64,000 nucleotides of DNA, taken from a virus. Each line of letters starts with the position of its first letter. Position 1 is the stretch's first letter. The position numbers and the translations under genes were made by a program. This document shows, piece after piece, positions 31,909 through 40,746 of the stretch. The stretch is from positions 98,043-162,042 of the IMG/VR virus record IMGVR_UViG_3300027708_000022; one strand, 5' to 3'. Below the pieces are notes generated by a model. The model was not told where the DNA came from and ran no database searches. It saw nothing but the letters and a program-made list of their open reading frames with translations.

Positions 31909-32576
31909 AAATCTTTTCCAATATTTTCCTTATTATCTGTAATACCAAACTCTTTATAGGCTTCTTTCTCAAAGACCACAATACTATTGTAAAAAGAAAC
32001 ACTATTCAAACCTTTATACCTTTCAAGGGTTTGTGGCAGAATATAGTTATTACCTTGAAAGTGTTGTTGATTCATAGAGTCGGTAACCTTCTTTGCGTGT
32101 TCAAGAAAAGTTTGTGGCTCTTTGTAACCACCACCCCAATTCTGCCAATAACTTGTATGAGTATCTTCAACAGCAAAGACACCATCATCATTCAAATGTG
32201 GGAACATACAGTTTAATGTGGTAATTTGTTGGTTCATTGTGTGACCACCATCATCAATAATGATATCAAAGGTACCATACTCTTCTGCAAATTGTTTCCA
32301 GAATTCTGGTGAAGATTGGTCACCCATAATGATCTGTACATCACCATCATACTTATAATTTAAGCATTCAGGATTAACATCAACAGCAATTACCGATGTG
32401 TCTTTACCAAAGTACTTCAACCACATTTCAATTGAACCACCACCTAAAACTCCAATCTCCAGAATTCTTGGTGATTTATCAACAAACTTGTTAAGGTGTT
32501 TTTCATACACATCAAAGTAACCAGACCACTTAGTCGAACCTTTCTCTAGGTTCCAAAAGATTTCTTTCAATTTCAT
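31905..32576 (-). CDS. SAM-dependent sugar methyltransferase
   Basis: 223 residues from ATG 32576 (ATGA overlap). ILEIGVLGGGSIEMW is motif I of class I SAM methyltransferases, VIAVDVNPEC binds the cofactor ribose, and FDIIIDDGGHTMNQQ with FAVEDTHTSYW matches sugar O-methyltransferases such as those of the MycE/CmcI group. It probably O-methylates a sugar made by this operon. Confidence 0.8.
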   Translation of the reverse strand: MKLKEIFWNLEKGSTKWSGYFDVYEKHLNKFVDKSPRILEIGVLGGGSIEMWLKYFGKDTSVIAVDVNPECLNYKYDGDVQIIMGDQSSPEFWKQFAEEYGTFDIIIDDGGHTMNQQITTLNCMFPHLNDDGVFAVEDTHTSYWQNWGGGYKEPQTFLEHAKKVTDSMNQQHFQGNNYILPQTLERYKGLNSVSFYNSIVVFEKEAYKEFGITDNKENIGKDL

Positions 32577-33601
32577 CTGAGCCATTTATCATTCTCCAAA
32601 GACCATTGAACCATACCTTCAATTCTTTCACGCAATGAAATATTTGGCTTCCAACCTAAAGATTCCATATAAGAGCCAGACAAAGCGTAGCGTAAATCAT
32701 GGCCAGGTCTGGATGAATGAAAATCAACCATCTCATATTTTAACTCCTTACCTTGTGCTGCAGCAATTAACCTAGCTAATTCTAGGTTATCAATCTCATC
32801 GGGACCAACAATATTAAATTTAGGAATCTTAGCACCACCAAAATCAGGCACTCTTGCATAATCTTTTGGTAGATTAAGAATGAACATAAGACCGTCTGAA
32901 ACATCTTTAGCATGAACATAGTGGCGTGAACCAGCTTTTGTTTTAGTTGCATCAGAATGGATGGTTAGTGTAAGACCATCACGAGCATAACGAATGGCTT
33001 TAGGAATAAACTTCTCAGGATGCTGACGTTCACCAAATACATTCATCGTATGAGTAACAATAATTGGCATCTTGTAAGTGTTTTCAAATGCTACACACAT
33101 CTCCTCACCGGCTGCCTTTGATGCTGAGTATGGGTTAGTTGCGTTGTAACGATCACGTTCGGTGTAATCAACACCAGCTGGTGCAGGACCAAATACCTCA
33201 TCTGTACTAAAGTATACAAACTTCTCCAGATTAGGAAGTGTACGAGCAAACTGTAATAGGTTAACTGTACCAACTACGTTATCTTGTACAAACTCCATTG
33301 GGAATTCAATAGAACGGTCAACGTGTGAACCTGCTGCAAGATGTAGAACCAATTGACAATCACCAATCAAACCAGAAGTCTGTGGGTTAATCTCAGCTCT
33401 TAAATCGTGAAATACAATCTCAACACGCTTCTTGGTATCACGATCATATTTCTTCATAATATCTTCAAGGCGATTTAGATTGCCAGAGAAATCAAGTCGA
33501 TCAAGTGACACAATTGTCCAGTCAGTTTGGTCAAGGATTGTTTCAATCAAATGGTGTGCAATGAACCCTGCTCCACCGGTAATCAATACTCTTTTAGTCA
33601 T
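32573..33601 (-). CDS. NDP-glucose 4,6-dehydratase
   Basis: 342 residues, extended SDR fold. GGAGFIAHH is the cofactor loop, FSTDEVFGP carries the Thr-Asp-Glu triad specific to 4,6-dehydratases, and YSASKAA is the YxxxK pair. It makes the 4-keto-6-deoxy sugar that the RfbH-like dehydrase (25736-27016) would use. The nucleotide (dTDP, CDP or GDP) cannot be told from the sequence. Confidence 0.85.
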   Translation of the reverse strand: MTKRVLITGGAGFIAHHLIETILDQTDWTIVSLDRLDFSGNLNRLEDIMKKYDRDTKKRVEIVFHDLRAEINPQTSGLIGDCQLVLHLAAGSHVDRSIEFPMEFVQDNVVGTVNLLQFARTLPNLEKFVYFSTDEVFGPAPAGVDYTERDRYNATNPYSASKAAGEEMCVAFENTYKMPIIVTHTMNVFGERQHPEKFIPKAIRYARDGLTLTIHSDATKTKAGSRHYVHAKDVSDGLMFILNLPKDYARVPDFGGAKIPKFNIVGPDEIDNLELARLIAAAQGKELKYEMVDFHSSRPGHDLRYALSGSYMESLGWKPNISLRERIEGMVQWSLENDKWLR

Positions 33602-34436
33602 TATATGTTTCCTCTATACGTTCTTTCCATCCTGGTATCCGATCATATTGGTGAGCAATTGTAAAGACATTTCCTTTAGAAGTTGCAACTTCGCCGTTAA
33701 TCATAACAGGTGAAGGTTCTAATAGGAATGGACCGAATTGTTCTTTTTTACTTGGGTCTACCGTTGTGCCAAGTTGTGCTGCCCATCCAGATTCGGATGC
33801 CATATATGCCGATGTTGTGATATATGGATGTTGTGCAACCATAAAATTGAATGTCGATTGGTCAACAATAGGAATCGGGCGATTGATTGACATAACAAAA
33901 ATGTTTGCAGCCAAATCTCTCATACAAGTGGATCTACCAGCAAGCACACCCACATTGAAGATTACATTCTCTTTGAAAATATCATGGAAGAATGGACCAA
34001 ATGTTTCAATTAGATTTTGGTTACCCCAAGGTTCGTCTTTATAGTGCATACTCTCACTGGCAAACATCAGGTTCTTATCACCTAACCTTTCCTCAAGGAA
34101 TGTAATTGGGTTCTTTTGAAAGACAACATCCTTCACATCGGTTGTAATAACATACCGATATTCATTATTTCTTAGGTGATTGTAAATGTGGATGAATCGT
34201 TCAACGTGAACAGGTAAACTAGACTGATAAACATATCGTCTGTTTTCTTCATCCTTTTTTCCTGGCAAGATGACTTCAAAGCCAGATTGAACCAGTTTTT
34301 CGATAGTATCAAAACTGATGTTGAAGGCCACCATTGCTTTGTGACCTTCATAACCACAACGGTTAATAGAATTAACCCAATACTTTAATTTATTCCAATC
34401 GTAATTGGTACAGCATCCTATAATTAAATCTTTCAT
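33594..34436 (-). CDS. Glycosyltransferase-like protein (GT-A)
   Basis: 280 residues. It begins MKDLIIGCCTNYDW, with YVITTDVKDVVFQKNP as a candidate metal/nucleotide site and NVGVLAG downstream. It is the promoter-proximal gene of the 14-gene operon that runs to 23319. It lies after a 110-nt gap containing a strong hairpin (34461-34497). Confidence 0.65.
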   Translation of the reverse strand: MKDLIIGCCTNYDWNKLKYWVNSINRCGYEGHKAMVAFNISFDTIEKLVQSGFEVILPGKKDEENRRYVYQSSLPVHVERFIHIYNHLRNNEYRYVITTDVKDVVFQKNPITFLEERLGDKNLMFASESMHYKDEPWGNQNLIETFGPFFHDIFKENVIFNVGVLAGRSTCMRDLAANIFVMSINRPIPIVDQSTFNFMVAQHPYITTSAYMASESGWAAQLGTTVDPSKKEQFGPFLLEPSPVMINGEVATSKGNVFTIAHQYDRIPGWKERIEETYND

Positions 34437-34460
34437 TTCTCACTCACTTATAATAATGTT

Positions 34461-34497
34461 AATATATCACTCAATTATCAAAAGTGAGTGATATATT
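34461..34497. terminator. 13-bp perfect hairpin between the late orphan gene and the glycan operon
   Basis: AATATATCACTCA (34461-34473) is perfectly complementary to 34485-34497, with an 11-nt loop. It lies 49 nt after the stop of the 34546-35988 gene and 24 nt before the first gene of the operon. There is no T run, so it may act as an attenuator, RNA-processing site or mRNA stabiliser rather than a full terminator. Confidence 0.5.
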
Positions 34498-34545
34498 ATA
34501 TATAATTCAGATAATTCTTAAACGAGGCAAATTTATTAATAACAT

Positions 34546-35988
34546 TTATTTTGCGATTACATATCTACCAGAAGAAGGTGACATAGCAGATGCATACATA
34601 TAAATTTCCATTATAACATTATTTTTTTTAATTTGTAAATTTATATCTTTTTGTGTTACGTTTTCTTTAGTAATATCTTGCACTCTTCTACCTTCAGTAA
34701 AATAAGCCCTTATCAATCCTTCAAAACTGCCAACTATATGTGTAATACTTAATAATATTCTTTCATTTTGATAAGTTTCATATAGTGTTGGTTTTAAATT
34801 CATAATTGAGTTAATATTAGTCATACCAAGTTTTTTTTTATAATCAAATCTACCATTTGATTTTAGAATTTGTTCAATGTGTTCTTTTGTAGCTTCTATC
34901 TTTTTTATTTCAGCTTTTAATTGTAGGCCAGTTGTTTTTTTTCCTGTTTCTTTTTTTACCATATTTGAATACTTTGTATTCAAATTATCAATTCCAGTTT
35001 TATAATCAGTGACACCTTTGTTATAAGAAACAACTAATTTTTTAGCATAATTAGAATCAACCCGGGCCCAAAGGTCAGTAAATCCTGTTGCACTTGAACT
35101 ATTTGTTCCAGTTCCAAAACTAGTTAAAGAACCAAGCCTAGAATTTTTACCCTCAATCTCAACTTTTACTGATAAACTTACTCCTAAATTTTCACTATAA
35201 GGATCATGTCTTATTTTAATAAATGGTTTGGTTTTTGAACTACCAAAATATATTGCAATGTCTCTATCTGTTCCCTTATTTTCAGAAATATCTAGATATT
35301 TAACATTTTCTAATATTTTTTGATTTTCTTCTTCTGTAAAATTAATTCTGTAAATATCAACTTTATCTGGAGCTTTCTTTAAAGAAACTCCTAATAAATC
35401 TCCAGATTCTATTAAACCATTCATAAGTTGATTTAAATTTATAAAATTAAATCCTTGAGGTGGTTTACTAACATAGTCTTGAATTTTTTTCTCTGCATTT
35501 TTAGAAGCAAAATATATATCTGCTGGACTCCATTTATTTACATCTCCAAATAATTTGTCTTGTTTGTTTGCAATCTTAAACAGTTCTTCAATATCTTCCA
35601 TCACAGACCTACCACCTTTAGCTCCACGATAATATAAGAAATCTGTCCATCCTGGTCTTTGAATTTTCTTAAAATCTTCGTCTATTTCATCTATATCGTC
35701 AATGAGTTTTATAGCAACATTTATTGACGATTTATACCAATCAACATCTTTATTTAAAATCTTCTCTATTAATTCCAACCCAACGCCAGTAGTTTTTATT
35801 TTTGAAAATGAATCAGTTACTAATTTTTTATTGTTTGATTTAAATTCACCATATGTTGGATATCCAATTGGACGAGGTTGATAATTTAAAACTTTTTTAG
35901 CTTTTGCTGCTCCAAGAAAGTCAGCCATAGCACAAAATAGTGCTTGAGCACTTTCAAAAGCTTTTGTGTCGCTATCACTCTCTGCCAT
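34546..35988 (-). CDS. Late virion-associated protein candidate, unknown family
   Basis: 480 residues, Lys/Asn/Ile-rich and more AT-rich than its neighbours. It contains WSPADIYFASKNAEKKIQDY, LGSLTSFGTGTNSSSATGFTD and a coiled-coil region near residues 330-390. A perfect late promoter (36015-36022) lies 27 nt upstream, so it is a late gene and probably part of, or packaged in, the particle. No family recognised with confidence. Confidence 0.6.
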   Translation of the reverse strand: MAESDSDTKAFESAQALFCAMADFLGAAKAKKVLNYQPRPIGYPTYGEFKSNNKKLVTDSFSKIKTTGVGLELIEKILNKDVDWYKSSINVAIKLIDDIDEIDEDFKKIQRPGWTDFLYYRGAKGGRSVMEDIEELFKIANKQDKLFGDVNKWSPADIYFASKNAEKKIQDYVSKPPQGFNFINLNQLMNGLIESGDLLGVSLKKAPDKVDIYRINFTEEENQKILENVKYLDISENKGTDRDIAIYFGSSKTKPFIKIRHDPYSENLGVSLSVKVEIEGKNSRLGSLTSFGTGTNSSSATGFTDLWARVDSNYAKKLVVSYNKGVTDYKTGIDNLNTKYSNMVKKETGKKTTGLQLKAEIKKIEATKEHIEQILKSNGRFDYKKKLGMTNINSIMNLKPTLYETYQNERILLSITHIVGSFEGLIRAYFTEGRRVQDITKENVTQKDINLQIKKNNVIMEIYMYASAMSPSSGRYVIAK

Positions 35989-36014
35989 ATAATACTCCTA
36001 TTAATTTATTGAAT

Positions 36015-36022
36015 TATTTATA
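36015..36022 (-). promoter_or_regulatory. T4-type late promoter TATAAATA
   Basis: Perfect match on the minus strand, just before the 34546-35988 gene and immediately after the stop of the methyltransferase gene at 36023. It may also feed the glycan operon by read-through of the hairpin at 34461-34497. Confidence 0.75.
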
Positions 36023-37294
36023 CTATTCAAAAAATGATTCTAAGGTAGATTTTTCTGTCTTTGGATATTCTGAATTTCCTCTACGAAATACCCAGACTGG
36101 TTCAATAAACACACCTTTATGCTCTGCCGTATTTGGTCTTGCCATCATACGCATACCTATCTTACCAACATAAAAAGAGTCTTTAAATGACTTAAAATGA
36201 TCGACCATGTCATCACATAGATTGAGTCGTTTAGACCCCTTGGTGCGCGGTTCTATGATGTTTATCATCATGTATCCGTTGTGTTTGATTGTCTTCCAAA
36301 CAGCCTCAGTTACCTTAAAGAAGAAGTCATATTTCCATCCTTTAAACGAATCATACCTTGCCCACGATTGATTATCTACCTTATCATTATCTGTACCATA
36401 TTTCTCTGTTTCAAAATATGGCGGAGAGGTAAAGTAGAAATCAAAGGTATCAACATACAAATCCCAATTCACATCTTCGGATGGTAAGTTCCATATCTTA
36501 ACTGTTTTTAAACCAATGCATTCAAAATAATCTTTCGTTTCAATTAACTGTGGTTTTCCACCAATCATTGTTTCATAAGCTATACATTGTTTTTTATACA
36601 CCTCAAATACATCAGGATTAGGATCACAACCAACGTACAACTTAGTTCCTGGTGTTCCATAGAAACCAGCAAGCCTATCACCCCAACCACAAGATGTATC
36701 TAATACATTTATTGCATTATGTTTTTCATATAATGCCTTTGCAACTGATGGTTTGAATTGTGTTGCGGTATATACACCAAGTCTAAAGGCTTCACGAAAA
36801 GAGATTTCATTTAAATCTTTATCTTGCATAACACCTGGACGCCAAAATGTCCAATTCATCTTACTCAGCTTGTCTTTATTATTCCATATGTCTGACGGTG
36901 CGAATGATGAATTCGATCCACACTTCATTCTATTTTTTTGTTGAAAATAATCACTTACTTTGTTGAAGAAATTAGATTTATCAATAACACCCAAAGGCAT
37001 ATCTGAATATTTGTATTTGTATTCATATCTTTCTTCAACAACATCAAAGTCTTTATATTGATCGTAATGCTGTCGGTGATAAAAATTTCTGAATGAGGTT
37101 TCTATCTCATGATATTCATATTCATTTGTTGGAAAAGGAATATTGTTTCGATGCACATATTCAGCCAAAGATTGACGAATATCATCTTTATCATATTGAG
37201 CTATAAACTCAAGCCAAGCAGAATTACTGATATTAGGAATGCCACGAGCATCACAGTTATCGGCAAAGTATTTTACTATTTCTTCTTTAATCAT
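36023..37294 (-). CDS. DNA methyltransferase-like protein (SPPYF), paralog 1
   Basis: 423 residues. VLDTSCGWGDRLAGFY is the SAM-binding motif I and FYFTSPPYFETEKYG the catalytic SPPY motif of amino-methyltransferases (N6-adenine or N4-cytosine). A large N-terminal helical region without known motifs precedes them. A second protein of the same architecture is encoded at 56512-58083. Roles could include protecting phage DNA from restriction; the target sequence is unknown. Confidence 0.75.
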   Translation of the reverse strand: MIKEEIVKYFADNCDARGIPNISNSAWLEFIAQYDKDDIRQSLAEYVHRNNIPFPTNEYEYHEIETSFRNFYHRQHYDQYKDFDVVEERYEYKYKYSDMPLGVIDKSNFFNKVSDYFQQKNRMKCGSNSSFAPSDIWNNKDKLSKMNWTFWRPGVMQDKDLNEISFREAFRLGVYTATQFKPSVAKALYEKHNAINVLDTSCGWGDRLAGFYGTPGTKLYVGCDPNPDVFEVYKKQCIAYETMIGGKPQLIETKDYFECIGLKTVKIWNLPSEDVNWDLYVDTFDFYFTSPPYFETEKYGTDNDKVDNQSWARYDSFKGWKYDFFFKVTEAVWKTIKHNGYMMINIIEPRTKGSKRLNLCDDMVDHFKSFKDSFYVGKIGMRMMARPNTAEHKGVFIEPVWVFRRGNSEYPKTEKSTLESFFE

Positions 37295-37890
37295 AAGGAT
37301 ATTTTATCTTCAAATTTGTAGCACTTCTTTAAAAATCTATTATACACTATCGAATCATTTTTTGCAAACAATTCTTGGTACTTTTCCATAATACACGAAA
37401 AGCTTAGTAGTCTAAGGTCTATTACTGCCTCTAGAGCATAGGCGTCAATCTCATCATAGTCGCCGTAATATTCCATATCATATTTTAATTCTTCATCAGC
37501 AACCGTGCTTCGGTATTTCCTACAAAATACCTTTCCTCTTTTACGAAATTGATAACGGTGTCTCTTCTCATGTACATAAGTCTTAAACATTTCATCAATG
37601 ATTAGTTTAGCACCACCCTCACAAATGTCAAATTGTATTTTCTTATCATCTTCGTTAAACACAATATACAATTCAATAGAGCTATCACCAAACTGTTTCA
37701 TTGGATCAAAGAAACCACCAATCGTGTAACCACTCAATGCAGCGTTAGACTCATCAATGATTCGACTAACAGGTATGTTATGTTGTTTCATCATCTTACG
37801 AGACCAATACATTATCTGCCCCATAGTTTTAGCACCAACAAACTTTGGAGCAAAGGAATGCATCTTCTTATATAGGGCTTTATACTTCAT
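37291..37890 (-). CDS. HExxH zinc metallopeptidase-like protein
   Basis: 199 residues. YVHEKRHRYQFRKRG holds an HExxH motif (His107, Glu108, His111) and DEIDAYALEA about 36 residues later supplies a candidate third ligand Glu. SprT- or M48-like small phage peptidases have this layout. No signal peptide is present, so it would act in the cytoplasm or virion. It overlaps the helicase gene by 1 nt and the methyltransferase by 4 nt. Confidence 0.65.
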   Translation of the reverse strand: MKYKALYKKMHSFAPKFVGAKTMGQIMYWSRKMMKQHNIPVSRIIDESNAALSGYTIGGFFDPMKQFGDSSIELYIVFNEDDKKIQFDICEGGAKLIIDEMFKTYVHEKRHRYQFRKRGKVFCRKYRSTVADEELKYDMEYYGDYDEIDAYALEAVIDLRLLSFSCIMEKYQELFAKNDSIVYNRFLKKCYKFEDKISL

Positions 37891-39287
37891 TATATCTTAA
37901 CACCGTCAAACTTGGAATTGAATCTACGTTCTCTGTTACCAAATGTGTTCAATGGCTTATCATCATCAGGTACACCAGTATCTACAATACCGGTCTGAGC
38001 AGATGGTTCTGCATCATACAACCGCATCTTGGATCTATCAACACCAACAACAAATCGTTTATACAGGTTTGGATCACCATAGCGATTCTTCAGTTGTTTA
38101 ACCATAATCTGATTCAACTGTTCAAGTTCTTCTGTACTAATCAAAGCAAACATAAAATCGGCCGTTGCAGGCAAACCAAATGACTCTGAAGTATCTTCTA
38201 GACCAACATCGGTGTTACTGAAACCACTACGAGTTGTTTGTGTGGCACTCACAACAGGCACAGCAAACTCTACAGCCAGACCTCTCAATTCTTCTGCAAT
38301 AGATTTAATATAGGCATATGAATTGATACTTGCACCCATCTTAATTCTACTTGAACAACAGATGTTCAGGTAATCAATAAAGATAATATCTGGTGTAAAA
38401 TTCTTCTTCAGTTTTAACTCATTCAACAAAGAACGGAAATGTCCCGCATGAGCAGAAGCTGTTGGATATTCTTTGATGATTAGTTTACCTTGTGTCTTAT
38501 CTTTCAGGACACCAAACTTACGCAGGTAATCTTCACGGGTCAATGTTTGTAATTCACTCAGGTCAACATTCAATAAGTTTGCATCAATACGTTCAGCAAT
38601 TCTTTCTTCTGCCATTTCCATCGTGATATACAATACATTCTTACCTTGACTCAAAGCCGCAGCAGAGCAATGGCACATGAACAAGGATTTACCAACACCA
38701 GTTCCAGCCAATGCGATGTTCAAGGTCTTAACTGGAAAACCACCCTTTGTAATTTTGTTGAACAAGTCAAGGTCAAATCGAATACGAGATTCAACACGGT
38801 GATAGAAATCATACCGTGAATCTGAATCGTTTAAGTAATCATGACCAACAGAGTTATCAAATGAAATGCCAAGAGCATCACTCAATAGTTTTGGGATTTC
38901 ACCTTTAGATTTCATGTGTGTCTTGTCATCTAGAATTGAAACAGATTCCATGATGGCGTTATATATGGCTTTGTCCTGGCAAAACTTTTCTGTTTGCTCT
39001 GTTAACCATTGTTGTTCACTTGGATCTTTATCATCATGTATTTCATTTAGCAAAGTAATTGCATTACGGACTTCTGGTTCTGACAAATTACTTTCGGTGA
39101 AATTGATGACTAGAGCTTCGTGTGTTGGTAGGGTTTTAAACTTGCTTGTGAAATTATATATTGCTTTAAATACATTTCTTTCCGTTAAATCCGAAAAGTA
39201 ATCTTGTTTAATGAATGGTACGACTTTACGAGCATACTCTTCACAATAAATCAGATTCTTCAGGATCGTGGTTTCCAATCTTTTCAT
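37890..39287 (-). CDS. 41: Replicative DNA helicase (T4 gp41, DnaB family)
   Basis: 465 residues from ATG 39287, preceded by AAGGG; the longer frame starts with GTG. AGTGVGKSLF is Walker A, IIFIDYLNI Walker B, and VSATQTTRSGF a DnaB-family motif. It unwinds DNA at the fork and works with the primase at 12548-13576. It overlaps the upstream gene by 47 nt. Confidence 0.92.
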   Translation of the reverse strand: MKRLETTILKNLIYCEEYARKVVPFIKQDYFSDLTERNVFKAIYNFTSKFKTLPTHEALVINFTESNLSEPEVRNAITLLNEIHDDKDPSEQQWLTEQTEKFCQDKAIYNAIMESVSILDDKTHMKSKGEIPKLLSDALGISFDNSVGHDYLNDSDSRYDFYHRVESRIRFDLDLFNKITKGGFPVKTLNIALAGTGVGKSLFMCHCSAAALSQGKNVLYITMEMAEERIAERIDANLLNVDLSELQTLTREDYLRKFGVLKDKTQGKLIIKEYPTASAHAGHFRSLLNELKLKKNFTPDIIFIDYLNICCSSRIKMGASINSYAYIKSIAEELRGLAVEFAVPVVSATQTTRSGFSNTDVGLEDTSESFGLPATADFMFALISTEELEQLNQIMVKQLKNRYGDPNLYKRFVVGVDRSKMRLYDAEPSAQTGIVDTGVPDDDKPLNTFGNRERRFNSKFDGVKI

Positions 39288-39582
39288 TATCACCCTTAGT
39301 TAAAATTTCAGAAAGTACATCTCCCATTATTGTAACAAATCCCTCATCTTTTTGCAAGAGGTCTATGTCGTGTTTGCCTGGGTTAACTAATGTAAATCCA
39401 AACTCTAACGTGGCAAATTCACCTTGCTCTTTTACTCGGACTTTGCCATAATGGTAGACTACACCAGAATACTCACCTTTGAGTACCATAATGCCTGTAA
39501 GGTCAGAATCGGTGAAGTCTATAAATTTATAGTCCTCACCTTCCTTCGGCACTATCTTTTTCTTGCGGCCGAAATTAAACAT
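39241..39582 (-). CDS. Conserved T4-like protein between uvsX and 41
   Basis: 113 residues starting MFNFGRKKKIVPKEGEDYKF, with ILTKGDNEKIGNHDPEESDLL at the acidic end. Strand-rich middle (GIMVLKGEYSGVVYHYGKVRVK). A small gene at this place occurs in related aquatic T4-like phages; no function is known. The 1-nt overlap with uvsX and 47-nt overlap with 41 tie it to recombination-dependent replication by position only. Confidence 0.65.
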   Translation of the reverse strand: MFNFGRKKKIVPKEGEDYKFIDFTDSDLTGIMVLKGEYSGVVYHYGKVRVKEQGEFATLEFGFTLVNPGKHDIDLLQKDEGFVTIMGDVLSEILTKGDNEKIGNHDPEESDLL

Positions 39583-40676
39583 TACTCATCATCCTCTTGT
39601 AGTAATTGTGATTCAGGTTCTTCTAATTCTTCTTCATCTTGCAACAAACTACCGTATGCAATGCCGTATTTTTGCTTGATGTGTTCTTTGAATTTTTCAC
39701 TCTTCATAATTGGATTCCAAAATTCAGAAGTCTGTGTTTTGTCAAATGGCATCATTTCACCGACTTCACCAGTTTCTTGGTCAACCACAGCATAGCCAGT
39801 TGAACGACTATACTTACCAACTGAAACCATATTTGCTTCGGTTGCTAATTCTAATAGACCAGAATATTTTTGAATACCACCATCAAATGTAACTAAGAAG
39901 GGAAACTTTGACTTCTCTTTTACGAAACGAGATTTCTCAATATTGATTGTAAAATTATAACCAAGCAATTCTTTATCACCAGATGCTGATTTTTCTTGTG
40001 CTTTACCAATAATGAAAACTTGATTAGCAGAATACATACCACCAGTACCACCAGACATGACAGCCTTAGAGTACATCTCCATTGTTTGATAGGTGTGATT
40101 AACCGCAATCATTGGCAGGTCTTTTATAGTCAAGTGTGGCGTAACAATACGCCACAATGATTTCATTACACGAGCTCTTGTCATATCTGCAACAGATTTA
40201 CCATCTAGCGCATCTTCAACTTCTTTTTTGGATGCCAAATTACCAACAGAATCAATAAAAATAATAGCTTTATCACCACGCTCAATAACTTCAAGTCGTT
40301 GTGAAATATCAAACTTCAATTGTTCAAGGTGTTCGATTTGTATATGAATAACACGGCTGGTGTCGATACCATTTGTTTGAATATACTCTGGTGTAATACC
40401 AAATTCAGAATCATAGAATAGACAAACAGCATCTTTGTATTTGTCCATGTAGGCCTTAACAAGAACCAGACCTAGTAATGATTTGAAATGTCGTGATGGA
40501 CCGGCAAGAAAAGTTAAACCGGAAATAAGACCGCCTTCTGGATCAGCAGACATGGCAATATTAATAATTGGCACATCTGTTACGATTGGGTCTTTTTTGT
40601 TGAAGAATGTTGATTCACTCAATACTTCTGCCGATTTGATCGAACCGGACTTTTTTAGTTTGTCTAATAGACTCAT
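39582..40676 (-). CDS. uvsX: UvsX recombinase (RecA-like)
   Basis: 364 residues. The P-loop reads GPSRHFKS as in UvsX proteins, IIFIDSVGNLA is Walker B, and VNHTYQTMEMYSKAVMSGGTGG corresponds to loop L2 of DNA binding. The acidic tail EEELEEPESQLLQEDDE is typical. It drives strand exchange in recombination-dependent replication. A hairpin (40705-40723) and an AAGGA ribosome site lie just upstream. Confidence 0.93.
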   Translation of the reverse strand: MSLLDKLKKSGSIKSAEVLSESTFFNKKDPIVTDVPIINIAMSADPEGGLISGLTFLAGPSRHFKSLLGLVLVKAYMDKYKDAVCLFYDSEFGITPEYIQTNGIDTSRVIHIQIEHLEQLKFDISQRLEVIERGDKAIIFIDSVGNLASKKEVEDALDGKSVADMTRARVMKSLWRIVTPHLTIKDLPMIAVNHTYQTMEMYSKAVMSGGTGGMYSANQVFIIGKAQEKSASGDKELLGYNFTINIEKSRFVKEKSKFPFLVTFDGGIQKYSGLLELATEANMVSVGKYSRSTGYAVVDQETGEVGEMMPFDKTQTSEFWNPIMKSEKFKEHIKQKYGIAYGSLLQDEEELEEPESQLLQEDDE

Positions 40677-40704
40677 TTGTTTTCCTTAATGTTGATTGTT
40701 TTAA

Positions 40705-40723
40705 AGAGGGTTACTATCCCTCT
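40705..40723 (-). terminator. Hairpin upstream of uvsX
   Basis: AGAGGG (40705-40710) pairs with CCCTCT (40718-40723) across a 7-nt loop, followed on the minus strand by TTTAAAA. It may end transcripts from the hydroxylase gene or shape the uvsX leader. The short T run makes termination uncertain. Confidence 0.4.
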
Positions 40724-40746
40724 ACTAGTATGTATAACAGTTATTA

